Assembly: GCA_002307175.1 (NCBI GenBank)
Contig: DBTS01000001.1
Coordinates: 10,976 to 34,343 of the forward strand
Origin: Rhodocyclaceae bacterium UBA1310
GTDB lineage: Bacteria; Pseudomonadota; Gammaproteobacteria; Burkholderiales; Rhodocyclaceae
Reading direction: 5' to 3'
Length of the DNA: 23,368 bases
The notes under the pieces are model-generated. The model was not told the DNA's origin and searched no databases. It worked only from the letters and a program-made list of their open reading frames with translations. The first letter of the stretch is position 1; each line of letters opens with the position of its first letter. A program made the position numbers and the translations under genes. Shown piece after piece: positions 15,198-22,509 of the stretch.

Positions 15198-15962
15198 ATG
15201 TTCAGTTTGAGAGGAAAACTTGGTCTTGTTGTCGGGATCGCCAACGACCACAGTATCGCCTATGGTTGCGCACGCGCATTCCAGCAGGCCGGGGCCGACC
15301 TGGCGATCACCTACCTGAATGCCAAGGCAGAGCCTTATGTCCGCCCTCTCGCTGAGAAGCTGGGTGCCTCACTGATCCTGCCGCTTGACGTGGAAACCAG
15401 CGGAGCGCTTGAAGCCGTCTTCGAAGCCATCGACAAACGCTGGGGGCGCCTTGATTTTCTTGTGCATTCGATTGCTTTTGCGCCCAAGGAAGATCTGCAC
15501 GGGCGCGTGACGGACTGCTCACGCGAAGGCTTTCTGCGCGCCATGGACGTCTCCTGTCACTCTTTCATGCGCATGGCCAAGCTGGCCGAACCACTGATGA
15601 CCCAGGGCGGCTGCCTGCTCACCATGAGCTACCACGGCGCCGACGAAGTTGTTTCCAACTACGGCATGATGGGACCAGTGAAAGCTGCCCTGCAATCCGC
15701 GACGCGCTACGTGGCTGCGGAGCTCGGGCCCAAGAACATCCGCGTCCACGCCATCTCACCAGGACCGCTGTCAACACGGGCAGCCTCCGGCATCAAGGAT
15801 TTCGACGACATGATGCAGGATGCCAGAGACCGCGCACCACTCCACAAACTCGTTGATATTGAAGACGTTGGCGCCCTGTGCGCCTTCCTCGTCAGTGATG
15901 GCGCCCGCTCACTGACCGGCGGCACGATCCACGTTGACGGCGGTTTCAACATCGTTAGCTAA
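15198..15962 (+). CDS. fabI: Enoyl-ACP reductase, FabI type
   Basis: FabI reduces enoyl-ACP with NAD(P)H in the last step of each fatty acid elongation cycle. The 254-residue protein has the FabI-style nucleotide loop GIANDHSIAYG (13-23) instead of the ordinary SDR TGxxxGxG, the VHSIAFAP strand, SYHGADE (Tyr145) and the catalytic Tyr155-x6-Lys162 of NYGMMGPVK, and the end of FabI proteins (LSTRAASGIKDF, IHVDGGF). Length matches E. coli FabI. The start has a strong GGAGGG 7 nt upstream. A hydratase of the PhaJ type follows on the same strand after 156 bp. Whether this is the main FabI or a second copy for a special acyl substrate cannot be decided from the window. Confidence 0.88.
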   Translation: MFSLRGKLGLVVGIANDHSIAYGCARAFQQAGADLAITYLNAKAEPYVRPLAEKLGASLILPLDVETSGALEAVFEAIDKRWGRLDFLVHSIAFAPKEDLHGRVTDCSREGFLRAMDVSCHSFMRMAKLAEPLMTQGGCLLTMSYHGADEVVSNYGMMGPVKAALQSATRYVAAELGPKNIRVHAISPGPLSTRAASGIKDFDDMMQDARDRAPLHKLVDIEDVGALCAFLVSDGARSLTGGTIHVDGGFNIVS

Positions 15963-16042
15963 AAATTCCACAGCGCAACGGTTCCGGCAAGAACGCACAG
16001 CCACGCCGAAACCATTTTGTTGCAGCTTCCAAGTTGCGCCAT

Positions 16043-16096
16043 CGGGTTTTAACCCGCTGCGTCAGACATCCAATCACGCCCGACCCTCCGGTCGGG
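16043..16096 (+). other. Two hairpins in the leader of the maoC gene
   Basis: Between fabI and the hydratase are two inverted repeats: CGGGTT/AACCCG (16043-16056) and CCCGACC, loop CTCC, GGTCGGG (16079-16096). The second ends 8 bp before the ribosome binding site TGGAGGTG (16106-16113). They could end the fabI transcript or modulate translation of the next gene; no T-run follows either. Confidence 0.45.
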
Positions 16097-16118
16097 TTGC
16101 ACGCCTGGAGGTGTCACC

Positions 16119-16619
16119 ATGAGCGAAATCCTTGAAAACCGCACCTATGACGAAATCGCCATCGGCGAAACGGCAAGCTTGAGCCGCACGGTCGGGGAGG
16201 CAGACATCCAGCTGTTTGCTGCCCTGTCCGGCGATGTCAATCCGGCCCATGTGGACCATGAATATGCGGCCAGCTCGATGTTTGGCGGCATCATTGCCCA
16301 CGGCGCCTTTAGCGGTGCCCTGATCTCCACCGTGCTCGGCGACTTACTGCCAGGGCCAGGCACCATCTATCTGGGGCAGACTCTGCGTTTCCTGCGTCCG
16401 GTCAAACCCGGCGATCACCTGACCGTCACGGTGACTGCGCGGGAGAAGTTCGATGACAAAAAACGCGTGATTTTTGACTGCCTCTGCGTCAATCAGGAGG
16501 GCAAAAGCGTGGTCAAAGGCGAAGCCGAGGTGATTGCACCCAGCGAGAAAATCAGCCGGCCCAAAATCCCTGTTCCGGCGGTCAGCCTGGGCAATGCACC
16601 GTTCGCCATCCACGCCTAG
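16119..16619 (+). CDS. MaoC-like (R)-specific enoyl-CoA hydratase
   Basis: This 166-residue hot-dog-fold hydratase resembles PhaJ, which converts trans-2-enoyl-CoA to (R)-3-hydroxyacyl-CoA and can feed polyhydroxyalkanoate synthesis. The hydratase-2 motif is clear: SGDVNPAHVD with catalytic Asp39 and His44, followed by FGGIIAHGAFSG. The remaining strands (YLGQTLRFLRPVKPGD, LTVTVTA) fit the family, with a short Pro-rich C-terminal extension. The start has a good GGAGGTG 5 nt upstream. Association with fabI could indicate an acyl-chain pathway; use with ACP substrates is possible. It converges on the DUF2059 gene 24 bp away, where a 5-bp GGCCA/TGGCC inverted repeat is the only terminator-like element. 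Confidence 0.88.
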   Translation: MSEILENRTYDEIAIGETASLSRTVGEADIQLFAALSGDVNPAHVDHEYAASSMFGGIIAHGAFSGALISTVLGDLLPGPGTIYLGQTLRFLRPVKPGDHLTVTVTAREKFDDKKRVIFDCLCVNQEGKSVVKGEAEVIAPSEKISRPKIPVPAVSLGNAPFAIHA

Positions 16620-16643
16620 TGTAGTGCCTCGGGCCAGCCTGGC

Positions 16644-17420
16644 CTATTTGCTGCAATGCGGATAGGTTCGCGAAGAATCCTTGCAGCGCTTCGCATTCGT
16701 CTTCTTCGCCGGCTTGGCAGCAGTCTTGGAGGAAGTCTGTTTGCCAGCATGGCCTGCCGCATGTTTTTTCCCGTGTGGCGCGGCAGCCTTGCTCTTGCTG
16801 CCTGCCCGCGCCGGGGTGCTCACCGCCTGCGCTACCGGCGCATCCATCGCTTCCGGCACAGCATCTGCCATTCCGCCCGGAGGAATCGGGGGAGTCACCC
16901 TGACGGAGCGGACGGGATGCGGCGAAGCATGCGCGAACTCCGCCTGAAAATCCTGCGCGATCCCATTCAGGCGCGGCCGGATCGCCTCCACCTGGGTTCG
17001 CACGATGCCGGCCAGCCCGTCGGACAATGCCGGCATCGTGCCAAGCAGCTTCTGCCCCGCTGCCGTCTTCAGAAAAACCGCGATATCACGTGATTCGTCT
17101 TCGCTGAAAGTCTGGATGTACAGCTGCACGAGAGGCTCATGCACTTTCTCCGGTGCCAGAACCTCATCGAGTGCGGCAGAACCGCGCTGATCAAAGTGCG
17201 CCACGGCCTGCTTCTGCCCATCGTTCAGACGGGCCTGGCCTTCAGTAGTGGCCTTGACCAGATCCTGCGCCTGAGTGTCGAAGCGCTTGCGCCAAGTGAG
17301 CACCGAATCATCGGCCCGCGTAAGTTTGATCAGTTCCTCTGCCAGCGCCCGATGACTTGTCTCATCGGCCCAGGCCATACCCGAGCAAAGCAATAGCAGC
17401 ACTGCGGCAAGTTTTTGCAT
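16644..17420 (-). CDS. Secreted DUF2059 protein with basic C-terminal tail
   Basis: This 258-residue protein has a Sec signal peptide (KLAAVLLLLCSGMAWA, cleavage near 20). Residues about 25-160 are helical and fit DUF2059 (EELIKLTRADD, LYIQTFSEDESRDIAVFLKTAAGQKLL), a family of unknown function. A Pro-rich linker follows, then an Ala/Lys/His-rich low-complexity tail resembling histone H1-like repeats (AAKPAKK), ending in RCKDSSRTYPHCSK with two cysteines. The start at 17420 is set by the signal peptide and an AAGGAAG ribosome binding site. It lies 35 bp after recR on the same strand and may be cotranscribed. The basic tail could bind DNA, RNA or the cell envelope; this is a guess. Confidence 0.82.
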   Translation of the reverse strand: MQKLAAVLLLLCSGMAWADETSHRALAEELIKLTRADDSVLTWRKRFDTQAQDLVKATTEGQARLNDGQKQAVAHFDQRGSAALDEVLAPEKVHEPLVQLYIQTFSEDESRDIAVFLKTAAGQKLLGTMPALSDGLAGIVRTQVEAIRPRLNGIAQDFQAEFAHASPHPVRSVRVTPPIPPGGMADAVPEAMDAPVAQAVSTPARAGSKSKAAAPHGKKHAAGHAGKQTSSKTAAKPAKKTNAKRCKDSSRTYPHCSK

Positions 17421-17455
17421 TCTTGCTTCCTTCCAAGGGAATCCAGGATTAAAAA

Positions 17456-18043
17456 TTACCAACCACGGCGTTCGGCAAACGCCTGGGCGACAGTTCCCAG
17501 GTCGGTGTGTTCAAGCTCACCGCCAACCGGTACACCACGGGCGATACGGCTGACCTTGAGCCCGCGCGCGCGGAGCATTTCGCCGACGTAATGCGCGGTT
17601 GCCTCGCCTTCATTGGTGAAGTTGGTGGCAATGATGACTTCCTGCACCACCGCATCGGTGGCGCGGGCCAGCAGACGGTCCAGTTTGAGCTCTCGCGGAC
17701 CAATCCCGTCGAGTGGCGAAATCCGCCCCATCAGGACGTAATACAGACCCCGGTAAGACTGGGTGGATTCCATGACCATCAGATCCGATGGCATTTCCAC
17801 CACGCACAGTTGCGTTGCATCCCGCTGCGGATTGCTGCAGCGATCACATACCGGCGCCTCGGTAAAAGTATTGCAGCTATCGCAATGGCGGATCTCGCCA
17901 AGGGCTTTCTGCAATGTCTGCGCCAGTCGCGCAGCCCCCTCACGATCCCGCTGCAGCAGGTGATAAGCCATGCGCTGTGCCGACTTTGGGCCAATGCCGG
18001 GGAGCACGCGCAGCGCTTCTATGAGGTTATCGAGCAGGGGCAT
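17456..18043 (-). CDS. recR: Recombination mediator RecR
   Basis: RecR works with RecF and RecO to load RecA on gapped DNA. The 195-residue protein has the N-terminal helix-hairpin-helix (LRVLPGIGPKSAQRMAYHLL), the four-cysteine zinc finger (Cys54, 57, 66, 69), a Toprim domain with the VVEMPSDLMVMEST block, and the C-terminal GVPVGGELEHTDLGTVAQAF element. No upstream in-frame start exists, so ATG 18043 is the start, yet the 50 bases before it are pyrimidine-rich in the transcript and contain no Shine-Dalgarno. It follows ybaB after a hairpin with a U-rich tail, an interruption of the usual dnaX-ybaB-recR run. Confidence 0.96.
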   Translation of the reverse strand: MPLLDNLIEALRVLPGIGPKSAQRMAYHLLQRDREGAARLAQTLQKALGEIRHCDSCNTFTEAPVCDRCSNPQRDATQLCVVEMPSDLMVMESTQSYRGLYYVLMGRISPLDGIGPRELKLDRLLARATDAVVQEVIIATNFTNEGEATAHYVGEMLRARGLKVSRIARGVPVGGELEHTDLGTVAQAFAERRGW

Positions 18044-18059
18044 GAATGGGGGTGAAACA

Positions 18060-18116
18060 AGGAGGGGAAAAAAGAAGGCGAAAAAGGAGAGAAAGGGGCT
18101 GGCAGGCGCCAGCCCC
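18060..18116 (-). terminator. Rho-independent-type terminator between ybaB and recR
   Basis: Reading leftward from the ybaB stop, a perfect 9-bp hairpin (18095-18116; GGGGCTGGC, 4-nt loop, GCCAGCCCC) begins 8 bp downstream and is followed by TTTCTCTCCTTTTTCGCC and then TTCTTTTTTCCCC. Stem, spacing and U-rich tract fit an intrinsic terminator, though the U-run is interrupted by C. Partial readthrough may supply recR. Confidence 0.7.
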
Positions 18117-18124
18117 GGTCTTTC

Positions 18125-18448
18125 TCAGAACGGCAGCTTCATGCCAGCCGGCAAACCCAGCCCGGAGGTGAAACCAGCCATCTTTTCGTTGGTCGTCACT
18201 TCGACCTTGTGCACAGCATCGTTGATCGCCGTGACAATCAGATCTTCAAGCATTTCCTTATCGTCCATCACGGACGGATCAATGGTGATGCGCTTGGTGT
18301 TGTGGTGGCAACTCATCACGATTTTCACCGCGCCGGCGCCGGCACTGCCTTCCACGTCCACCTGCCCCAGCGCTTCCTGGGCTTTTTTCATGTTGTCCTG
18401 CATTTGCTGGGCCTGTTTCATCAGGCCAGCAAGGCCGCCTTTCATCAT
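18125..18448 (-). CDS. ybaB: YbaB/EbfC nucleoid-associated protein
   Basis: This 107-residue DNA-binding protein of the YbaB/EbfC family forms dimers and coats DNA. It has the amphipathic N-terminal helix GLMKQAQQMQDNMKKAQEAL, the beta core with VEGSAGAGAVKIVMS and ITIDPSVMDD, and the LEDLIVTAINDAVHKVE helix. The first of two consecutive ATGs overlaps the dnaX stop (ATGA); GGAGA lies 8 nt upstream. Adjacency to dnaX and recR is the classic arrangement in many bacteria. The family identity is firm. Confidence 0.95.
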   Translation of the reverse strand: MMKGGLAGLMKQAQQMQDNMKKAQEALGQVDVEGSAGAGAVKIVMSCHHNTKRITIDPSVMDDKEMLEDLIVTAINDAVHKVEVTTNEKMAGFTSGLGLPAGMKLPF

Positions 18449-20157
18449 TGCTTATCTCCGGCTAGAGGTTTAACAGAGGACTCCACCAGCGTCGCATCGC
18501 AACGCTCAATGAGTTCCTGTACAAAGGGATCGGTTTCCATCGAAGCGACGGCCTCGGCCTGCTGCGCCTGACGAATCTCCGCATTGCGCTGCGCAGGCGT
18601 CTGGCTCGTTACTTCGCCAATATCGACGTGCACGTGAACATCTTCACTGAAGTACTGGGACAAGGCCTCCTGCAGCTTACCCACATTCGCCGGCATCGCC
18701 ACCAGATGGCGCTGTTCAGGCGGCAGACGCAGTCGCAGACGGTTCCCGGCAACACTCAGCAGCTCACATTGCAGGGCCAGTTCGCGCACCATGCCGCCAA
18801 CGCCGCAGCCTGCAATAGCAGCCTGCCAATCCAGATTTTCAGACAGCTTGGCGTGCTGGGCGGCAGGCGCATCTTCAGGCGCCGGTGCGGGAGCCTCTGC
18901 CACCGTAGCGGTAGTCTGCGTGAATTCTTCGGGCGGCGGGGGATTCAATTCCGGCGGAACATTCTCAGCGGGATCTGCCGGGCGAGACGCTGCCACGGGT
19001 GCTGCAGCTACAGGAGCAGCAACTGGGGCGGCGGGCGCAGGAGCAGGCCGGGCAGGCGCGGCAACGCCACCACTGGCGTCCGGCCTGAAAGCATGCAGGC
19101 GCAGCAAACTCATCGTAAAACCGGTGTACTCATCCGGCGCCAAAGCCAGCTCTTCGCGACCATGAATCACGATCTGATAGGCCAGCTGCAGAAACTCCGG
19201 GCTGAAGGCTGCCGCATAGGCAGCCAGCCTGTCGCGCTCAAAATTATCGCCGATCGCCTGCGGAGCGAACTGCACGAGGGCCACACGATGCAGCAGGGTG
19301 GCAAACTCCTGCAGGGCTGACTCAAAACTCAGGCTACGCCCTTCCATCTCGTCGGCCACAGCCACGAGACGGCTGATATCCTGGGCCTGCAGCGCATCCA
19401 GCAGACCATACAGATGATCCTCGCCGACGGTGCCGAGCATGTCGCGTACGCCAGCCTCCTCGACCTTGCCGGCGCCGTGCGCAATAGCCTGATCGAGCAG
19501 CGAGAGAGCGTCACGCATGGAGCCGTTAGCCCCCTTGGCGATGTGGCGCAAGGCGCCCACCTCGAAACTCACCTGCTCTTCTTCGAGAAGATGTGTGAGA
19601 TGGCTGACAATATGGCTCAGCGGCATCTGCTTGAGGTTGAACTGCAGGCAGCGCGACAGCACCGTGACCGGAATCTTTTGCGGGTCGGTGGTCGCGAGGA
19701 TAAACTTCATGTGCTCGGGTGGTTCTTCGAGCGTCTTGAGCATGGCATTGAAGGCATGCCCCGTGAGCATGTGCACTTCGTCGATCATGTAGACCTTGTA
19801 GCGGCCACGTGAAGGCGCATACGCAGCCTTCTCGAGCAGTGCCGCCATGTCATCGACACCACGATTCGAAGCCGCATCCATTTCGACGTAATCGACGAAG
19901 CGCCCGGAATCAATCTCGGTGCAGGCCGCACAGACGCCACACGGGGTGGCAGTCACCCCCTGCTCGCAGTTGAGGCTCTTGGCGAGAATGCGGGAAATGG
20001 TCGTCTTGCCCACCCCGCGAGTGCCGGTAAACAGATAGGCGTGGTGCAGCCGCCCGGTCTGCAGGGCATGCGTCAGGGCACGCACAACGTGCTCCTGACC
20101 GACGAGGGTCTCAAAACTCTTGGGGCGCCACTTGCGGGCGAGTACCTGATAGCTCAT
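18445..20157 (-). CDS. dnaX: DNA polymerase III subunit tau/gamma DnaX
   Basis: DnaX is the clamp-loader ATPase and links polymerase and helicase at the replication fork. The 570-residue protein has Walker A GTRGVGKT (45-52), the zinc module (Cys64, 73, 76, 79), Walker B VYMIDEVH (122-129), sensor 1 ILATTDPQKIP and the SRC finger. A Pro/Ala-rich linker (about 370-430) leads to the C-terminal tau domain. The start MSYQVLARKWRP at 20157 is the family start; an in-frame ATG at 20181 adds eight unlikely residues. I found no A-rich slippery site, so a gamma form by frameshift as in E. coli is not evident. It overlaps ybaB by 4 nt. Confidence 0.96.
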   Translation of the reverse strand: MSYQVLARKWRPKSFETLVGQEHVVRALTHALQTGRLHHAYLFTGTRGVGKTTISRILAKSLNCEQGVTATPCGVCAACTEIDSGRFVDYVEMDAASNRGVDDMAALLEKAAYAPSRGRYKVYMIDEVHMLTGHAFNAMLKTLEEPPEHMKFILATTDPQKIPVTVLSRCLQFNLKQMPLSHIVSHLTHLLEEEQVSFEVGALRHIAKGANGSMRDALSLLDQAIAHGAGKVEEAGVRDMLGTVGEDHLYGLLDALQAQDISRLVAVADEMEGRSLSFESALQEFATLLHRVALVQFAPQAIGDNFERDRLAAYAAAFSPEFLQLAYQIVIHGREELALAPDEYTGFTMSLLRLHAFRPDASGGVAAPARPAPAPAAPVAAPVAAAPVAASRPADPAENVPPELNPPPPEEFTQTTATVAEAPAPAPEDAPAAQHAKLSENLDWQAAIAGCGVGGMVRELALQCELLSVAGNRLRLRLPPEQRHLVAMPANVGKLQEALSQYFSEDVHVHVDIGEVTSQTPAQRNAEIRQAQQAEAVASMETDPFVQELIERCDATLVESSVKPLAGDKQ

Positions 20158-20255
20158 GGGCGGGATTGTAGCCCGGCGCACCCCGGAATGCCGATGCCTT
20201 TTTCAGGAACAAGACAAACGCAAGCACACAAAACACTATCAAAAAAATAAATTCG

Positions 20256-20270
20256 ATAGCAAATAGTTAT
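20256..20270. promoter_or_regulatory. Possible LysR-type operator dyad
   Basis: ATAG, seven bases, TTAT (20256-20270) in an AT-rich stretch resembles one half of an OxyR-like site (ATAG-N7-CTAT), with an additional CTATC at 20236-20240 that forms an inverted repeat with GATAG at 20255-20259. The second half of a full tetramer site is not in register. It sits about 80 bp upstream of the first small ORF and 100 bp upstream of dnaX, in opposite orientation. Confidence 0.25.
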
Positions 20271-20348
20271 CACCGCTGTTTTATTAATCAATTAGATGGA
20301 AATCTCTCGTGCTGATAAATTTTAAACATCAAATCTGGAGATTCCCCG

Positions 20349-20447
20349 ATGCACATCGTGATCGCGCAACTGGAAAAGTATTTTGATGCCCATGCCACCC
20401 TGCTTGCCCAAATCGGGGAGGAAGCACAAAGACTGGCGCACCTATAG
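20349..20447 (+). CDS. Small ORF 1 (32 residues), unknown
   Basis: This 32-codon ORF starts with ATG 9 nt after GGAG (20337-20340) and ends in TAG. The product begins MHIVIAQLEKYFDAH and has a helical, amphipathic pattern of Leu/Ala with Glu, Gln and His, without a signal peptide. I do not recognise it. After the TAG the frame stays open for 42 more codons up to a TGA that overlaps the start of small ORF 2, but that extension is Arg/Pro-rich and unlike a protein. It is first of three rightward ORFs, each with a good ribosome binding site, ending at a strong terminator. Support rests on the ribosome binding site and the arrangement only. Confidence 0.4.
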   Translation: MHIVIAQLEKYFDAHATLLAQIGEEAQRLAHL

Positions 20448-20572
20448 CCACACCCAGCCAGCCCGTTCGGGCAAGACACCATGGTCTGGCGCTATGCGGG
20501 CAGTACAGAGAATCAATTGGCCCGGCCACCGCCACGGCACCACACTCAAATCAGACCAGTCAGGAGAAGATC

Positions 20573-20680
20573 ATGAAAACCAACAAAACATCCCGCCTTC
20601 CAGTTGCATCTTGGCGCCATGGGCTTGGCCTGGCGATCCAGCTGTGCGGGGCTCTCGTGCTGCTCCAGCACCTGATGTAA
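20573..20680 (+). CDS. Small ORF 2 (35 residues), possible small membrane protein
   Basis: This 35-codon ORF starts with ATG 6 nt after AGGAG (20562-20566), the best ribosome binding site of the cluster. The product has a basic N-terminus (MKTNKTSRLP) and a hydrophobic C-terminal half (GLGLAIQLCGALVLLQHLM) long enough for one membrane helix. It resembles no family I can name. The frame reopens after the TAA for 19 codons with a hydrophilic ending, so a longer ancestral protein is conceivable. Its layout, polar N-terminus then a helix, parallels small ORF 3, which follows 87 bp downstream. Confidence 0.45.
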   Translation: MKTNKTSRLPVASWRHGLGLAIQLCGALVLLQHLM

Positions 20681-20767
20681 ATCTGGATACGCCTGAAGAG
20701 GCAAAACAGCAGCGTGGCGGATACCCCTGCACCAGACTGAACTCATAAGGCAGTCAGGACGGCTAGC

Positions 20768-20968
20768 ATGAACACCCCCTCCCCCAACCACAGAGAGTCT
20801 TACAAGATCCTGCGCCTGATTGGCGCTCTGATCGTCGCGATTGGCGCAATGGAATTGCTCAACGTACTGATCGGAACAGAAGCGTCTACCGGTGACCGCC
20901 CCGATGCACAGTCACAGCGCGTGGAATTCCCCGTACCCGCGCAACCGGCCCGCCAGATCGGTTCATAG
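20768..20968 (+). CDS. Small ORF 3 (66 residues), single-helix membrane protein
   Basis: This 66-residue protein has a short polar N-terminus, one clear membrane helix (ILRLIGALIVAIGAMELL, about 15-36) and a hydrophilic, Pro-rich tail (DRPDAQSQ, PVPAQPARQ). AGGA lies 9 nt before the ATG. No Arg/Lys-rich signal peptide cleavage site is apparent, so it is probably a single-pass inner membrane protein. I do not recognise a family. It is followed 15 bp later by a strong bidirectional terminator, which supports real rightward transcription through the three ORFs. Confidence 0.6.
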   Translation: MNTPSPNHRESYKILRLIGALIVAIGAMELLNVLIGTEASTGDRPDAQSQRVEFPVPAQPARQIGS

Positions 20969-20983
20969 AGACTCATCACAAAC

Positions 20984-21018
20984 AAAAAAGGGTGTGTCGA
21001 GAGACACACCCTTTTTTT
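20984..21018. terminator. Bidirectional rho-independent terminator
   Basis: AAAAAA, then a perfect 9-bp stem GGGTGTGTC, loop GAGA, GACACACCC, then seven Ts. It works in both directions: rightward for the small-ORF transcript that ends at 20968 and leftward for the 4.5S RNA transcript whose mature 3' end is near 21083. Confidence 0.92.
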
Positions 21019-21082
21019 ATCGTCTTTTATCACTTGTGGCCAGCCGGGCATTATCTGCAACAACCCAACCAGCGCGAATCAG

Positions 21083-21180
21083 GCGGCGAGCCTGACCCCC
21101 GGCACTTGCGGTGAGTGGTTATGGCTGCTTCCTTCCGGACCTGACCAGATTCCCACGCCTCAATGCGGGGAGACCCGCCG
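21083..21180 (-). ncRNA. ffs: 4.5S RNA, signal recognition particle RNA (bacterial small type)
   Basis: The RNA of the signal recognition particle binds Ffh and targets membrane proteins. Reading leftward, the universally conserved domain IV core GGTCAGGTCCGGAAGGAAGC is present in full (about 21127-21146), flanked by pairing arms: 5' CGGCGGGTCTCCCCGC and 3' GCCGGGGGTCAGGCTCGCCG. Ends are set from the outer pairing and from the promoter; they may be off by a few bases. Length near 98 nt is usual. It lies upstream of dnaX on the same strand, a common arrangement, but here three small opposite-strand ORFs separate them. Confidence 0.95.
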
Positions 21181-21186
21181 TGAGTC

Positions 21187-21214
21187 ATTGTAGCATGGGT
21201 CGACCGTCTGTGTA
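21187..21214 (-). promoter_or_regulatory. ffs: Promoter of ffs
   Basis: Reading leftward, TACACA (21209-21214, 4 of 6 to the -35 consensus) and TACAAT (21187-21192, 5 of 6 to the -10 consensus) are 16 bp apart. The RNA start then falls 6-7 bp downstream at about 21180, exactly at the outer pairing arm of the 4.5S RNA. The GC-bearing discriminator is in keeping with a stable RNA promoter. Confidence 0.7.
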
Positions 21215-21445
21215 GCACATGGGCCATCGGCCTGGATAGGCGAGTACAACAAAACCACCAGCCCGCCCAATCGTGCGCCGTTCCAATGCAGCTGCGGGCT
21301 CTACGGTAAGCTTTACACCTACCGCGATCCGGTATCAATTAACCCAACGCACCTCAGGCATCTGTGCTGCGCTGGTACTTTGGTACGCTTATTTTGGTAC
21401 GCCCACTTCCACCGCAGGCACAGGATATTGCGACACGCCCCCATC
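21215..21445. other. Spacer upstream of the solute-binding gene, with short direct repeats
   Basis: No gene is supported here. TGGTAC occurs three times (21373, 21381, 21395), and TTTGGTACGC is repeated exactly at 21379-21388 and 21393-21402, 14 bp apart. The spacing and position 45-70 bp before the next start could reflect a regulator site or chance. Confidence 0.35.
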
Positions 21446-22375
21446 ATGCGCCACCTTGAATGCCTCTTGTTATGCGCTCTCGCCTGTCTGACAGGCTCTG
21501 CCCATGCGCTTGATACGGTGATTCTGGATGCACCGGTCAGCACCCTGGACAGACGCAACGATTACACCACCAGGCTGCTCACTGCCATTCTCGACAAGAC
21601 CCGTGCCCAGTTCGGGCCTTACAAACTTCGGTACGCCCCTGCCTATATGTATCGGGACAGATTGCGCAGCGAACTGCTGCAGGGCCAGAACGTCAACGTT
21701 ACGGCCAAGGCTACCCGCCCCGATTGGGAAAACAGTGGGCTGATCACGATCCGTATTCCTGTCGACAAGGGCATTACGGAATACCGCCTGTTTCTCATCA
21801 ATCAGCAAGATCAGGAAAAATTCCGTCACATCGACGGGCTGGACGAACTCAAGCAGCTTCGCCTCGGCGTTGGGCACGCCTGGTCAAGCCGCGAGGTCCT
21901 GGAAACTGCGGGGTTCAGTGTGGAATCCGCGGTCGACTGGGAGAATCTCTACAGAATGCTCGAAGCCCGCCGCTTCGACTATTTTCCACGCGCCCTCTCG
22001 GAAATATTTGTCGAGTACGACGACAGGCATGCCACCTATCCACAGATGGCCATCGAAGATTCGCTGATGCTCTACTTCCCCCTGCCGAAATATTTTTTTG
22101 TAGCGCCCCAGTCTCCCCGTCTGGCACAACGCATCGAAACGGGATTTCAGACCATGATCCGGGACGGCAGCTTCGATCATCTGTTCATGGCGTATCACAA
22201 GCCACTCATTGAGCGCGCCAGATTCTGCTCACGGCGCATTCTGCGTATCGAGAACCCCCTGCTGTCACCACAGACGCCGCTGGATCACCGCGAATACTGG
22301 TTCGATCCCTACGAAGACAATCACAAAGGCAGCACCAGCACGTGGTGTCGCCGTCCGGCGGGCGGTCTGAGCTGA
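21446..22375 (+). CDS. Periplasmic solute-binding-like protein (SBP type 3 fold)
   Basis: This 309-residue secreted protein resembles the substrate-binding domain family 3 proteins that lack their own transporter genes. The signal peptide is clear (HLECLLLCALACLTG, cleavage near AHA). The body has the two-lobe pattern with DRLRSELLQGQNVNV, then GITEYRLFLINQ, LRLGVGHAWSSREVLE and the C-terminal TGFQTMIRDGSFDHLF that is usual for these domains. No permease or ATPase gene is next to it, so the protein may be an orphan receptor or a degenerate copy used for sensing. ATG 21446 is preferred for the signal peptide; there is no good Shine-Dalgarno. Ligand unknown. Confidence 0.75.
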   Translation: MRHLECLLLCALACLTGSAHALDTVILDAPVSTLDRRNDYTTRLLTAILDKTRAQFGPYKLRYAPAYMYRDRLRSELLQGQNVNVTAKATRPDWENSGLITIRIPVDKGITEYRLFLINQQDQEKFRHIDGLDELKQLRLGVGHAWSSREVLETAGFSVESAVDWENLYRMLEARRFDYFPRALSEIFVEYDDRHATYPQMAIEDSLMLYFPLPKYFFVAPQSPRLAQRIETGFQTMIRDGSFDHLFMAYHKPLIERARFCSRRILRIENPLLSPQTPLDHREYWFDPYEDNHKGSTSTWCRRPAGGLS

Positions 22376-22509
22376 CCACCCCCAGACATCCAGCCTCCAA
22401 GGACGCCTTCCGCTACCGCCTATTTGGCACACCAGCCATTCCGGCCAGTGCCCGGAAACAGGGCGGGGCGCTACAATGCCGCCGTCTCCAATTTTTTCCT
22501 CCGAACATC

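Noticed and set aside
18445..20157. Programmed frameshift in dnaX producing a gamma subunit
   Set aside because: No A-rich slippery heptamer or similar run was found in the linker region.
20481..20576. Additional 31-codon frame ending in an ATGA overlap with small ORF 2
   Set aside because: No ribosome binding site, Arg/Pro/His-rich product; the overlap is probably chance.
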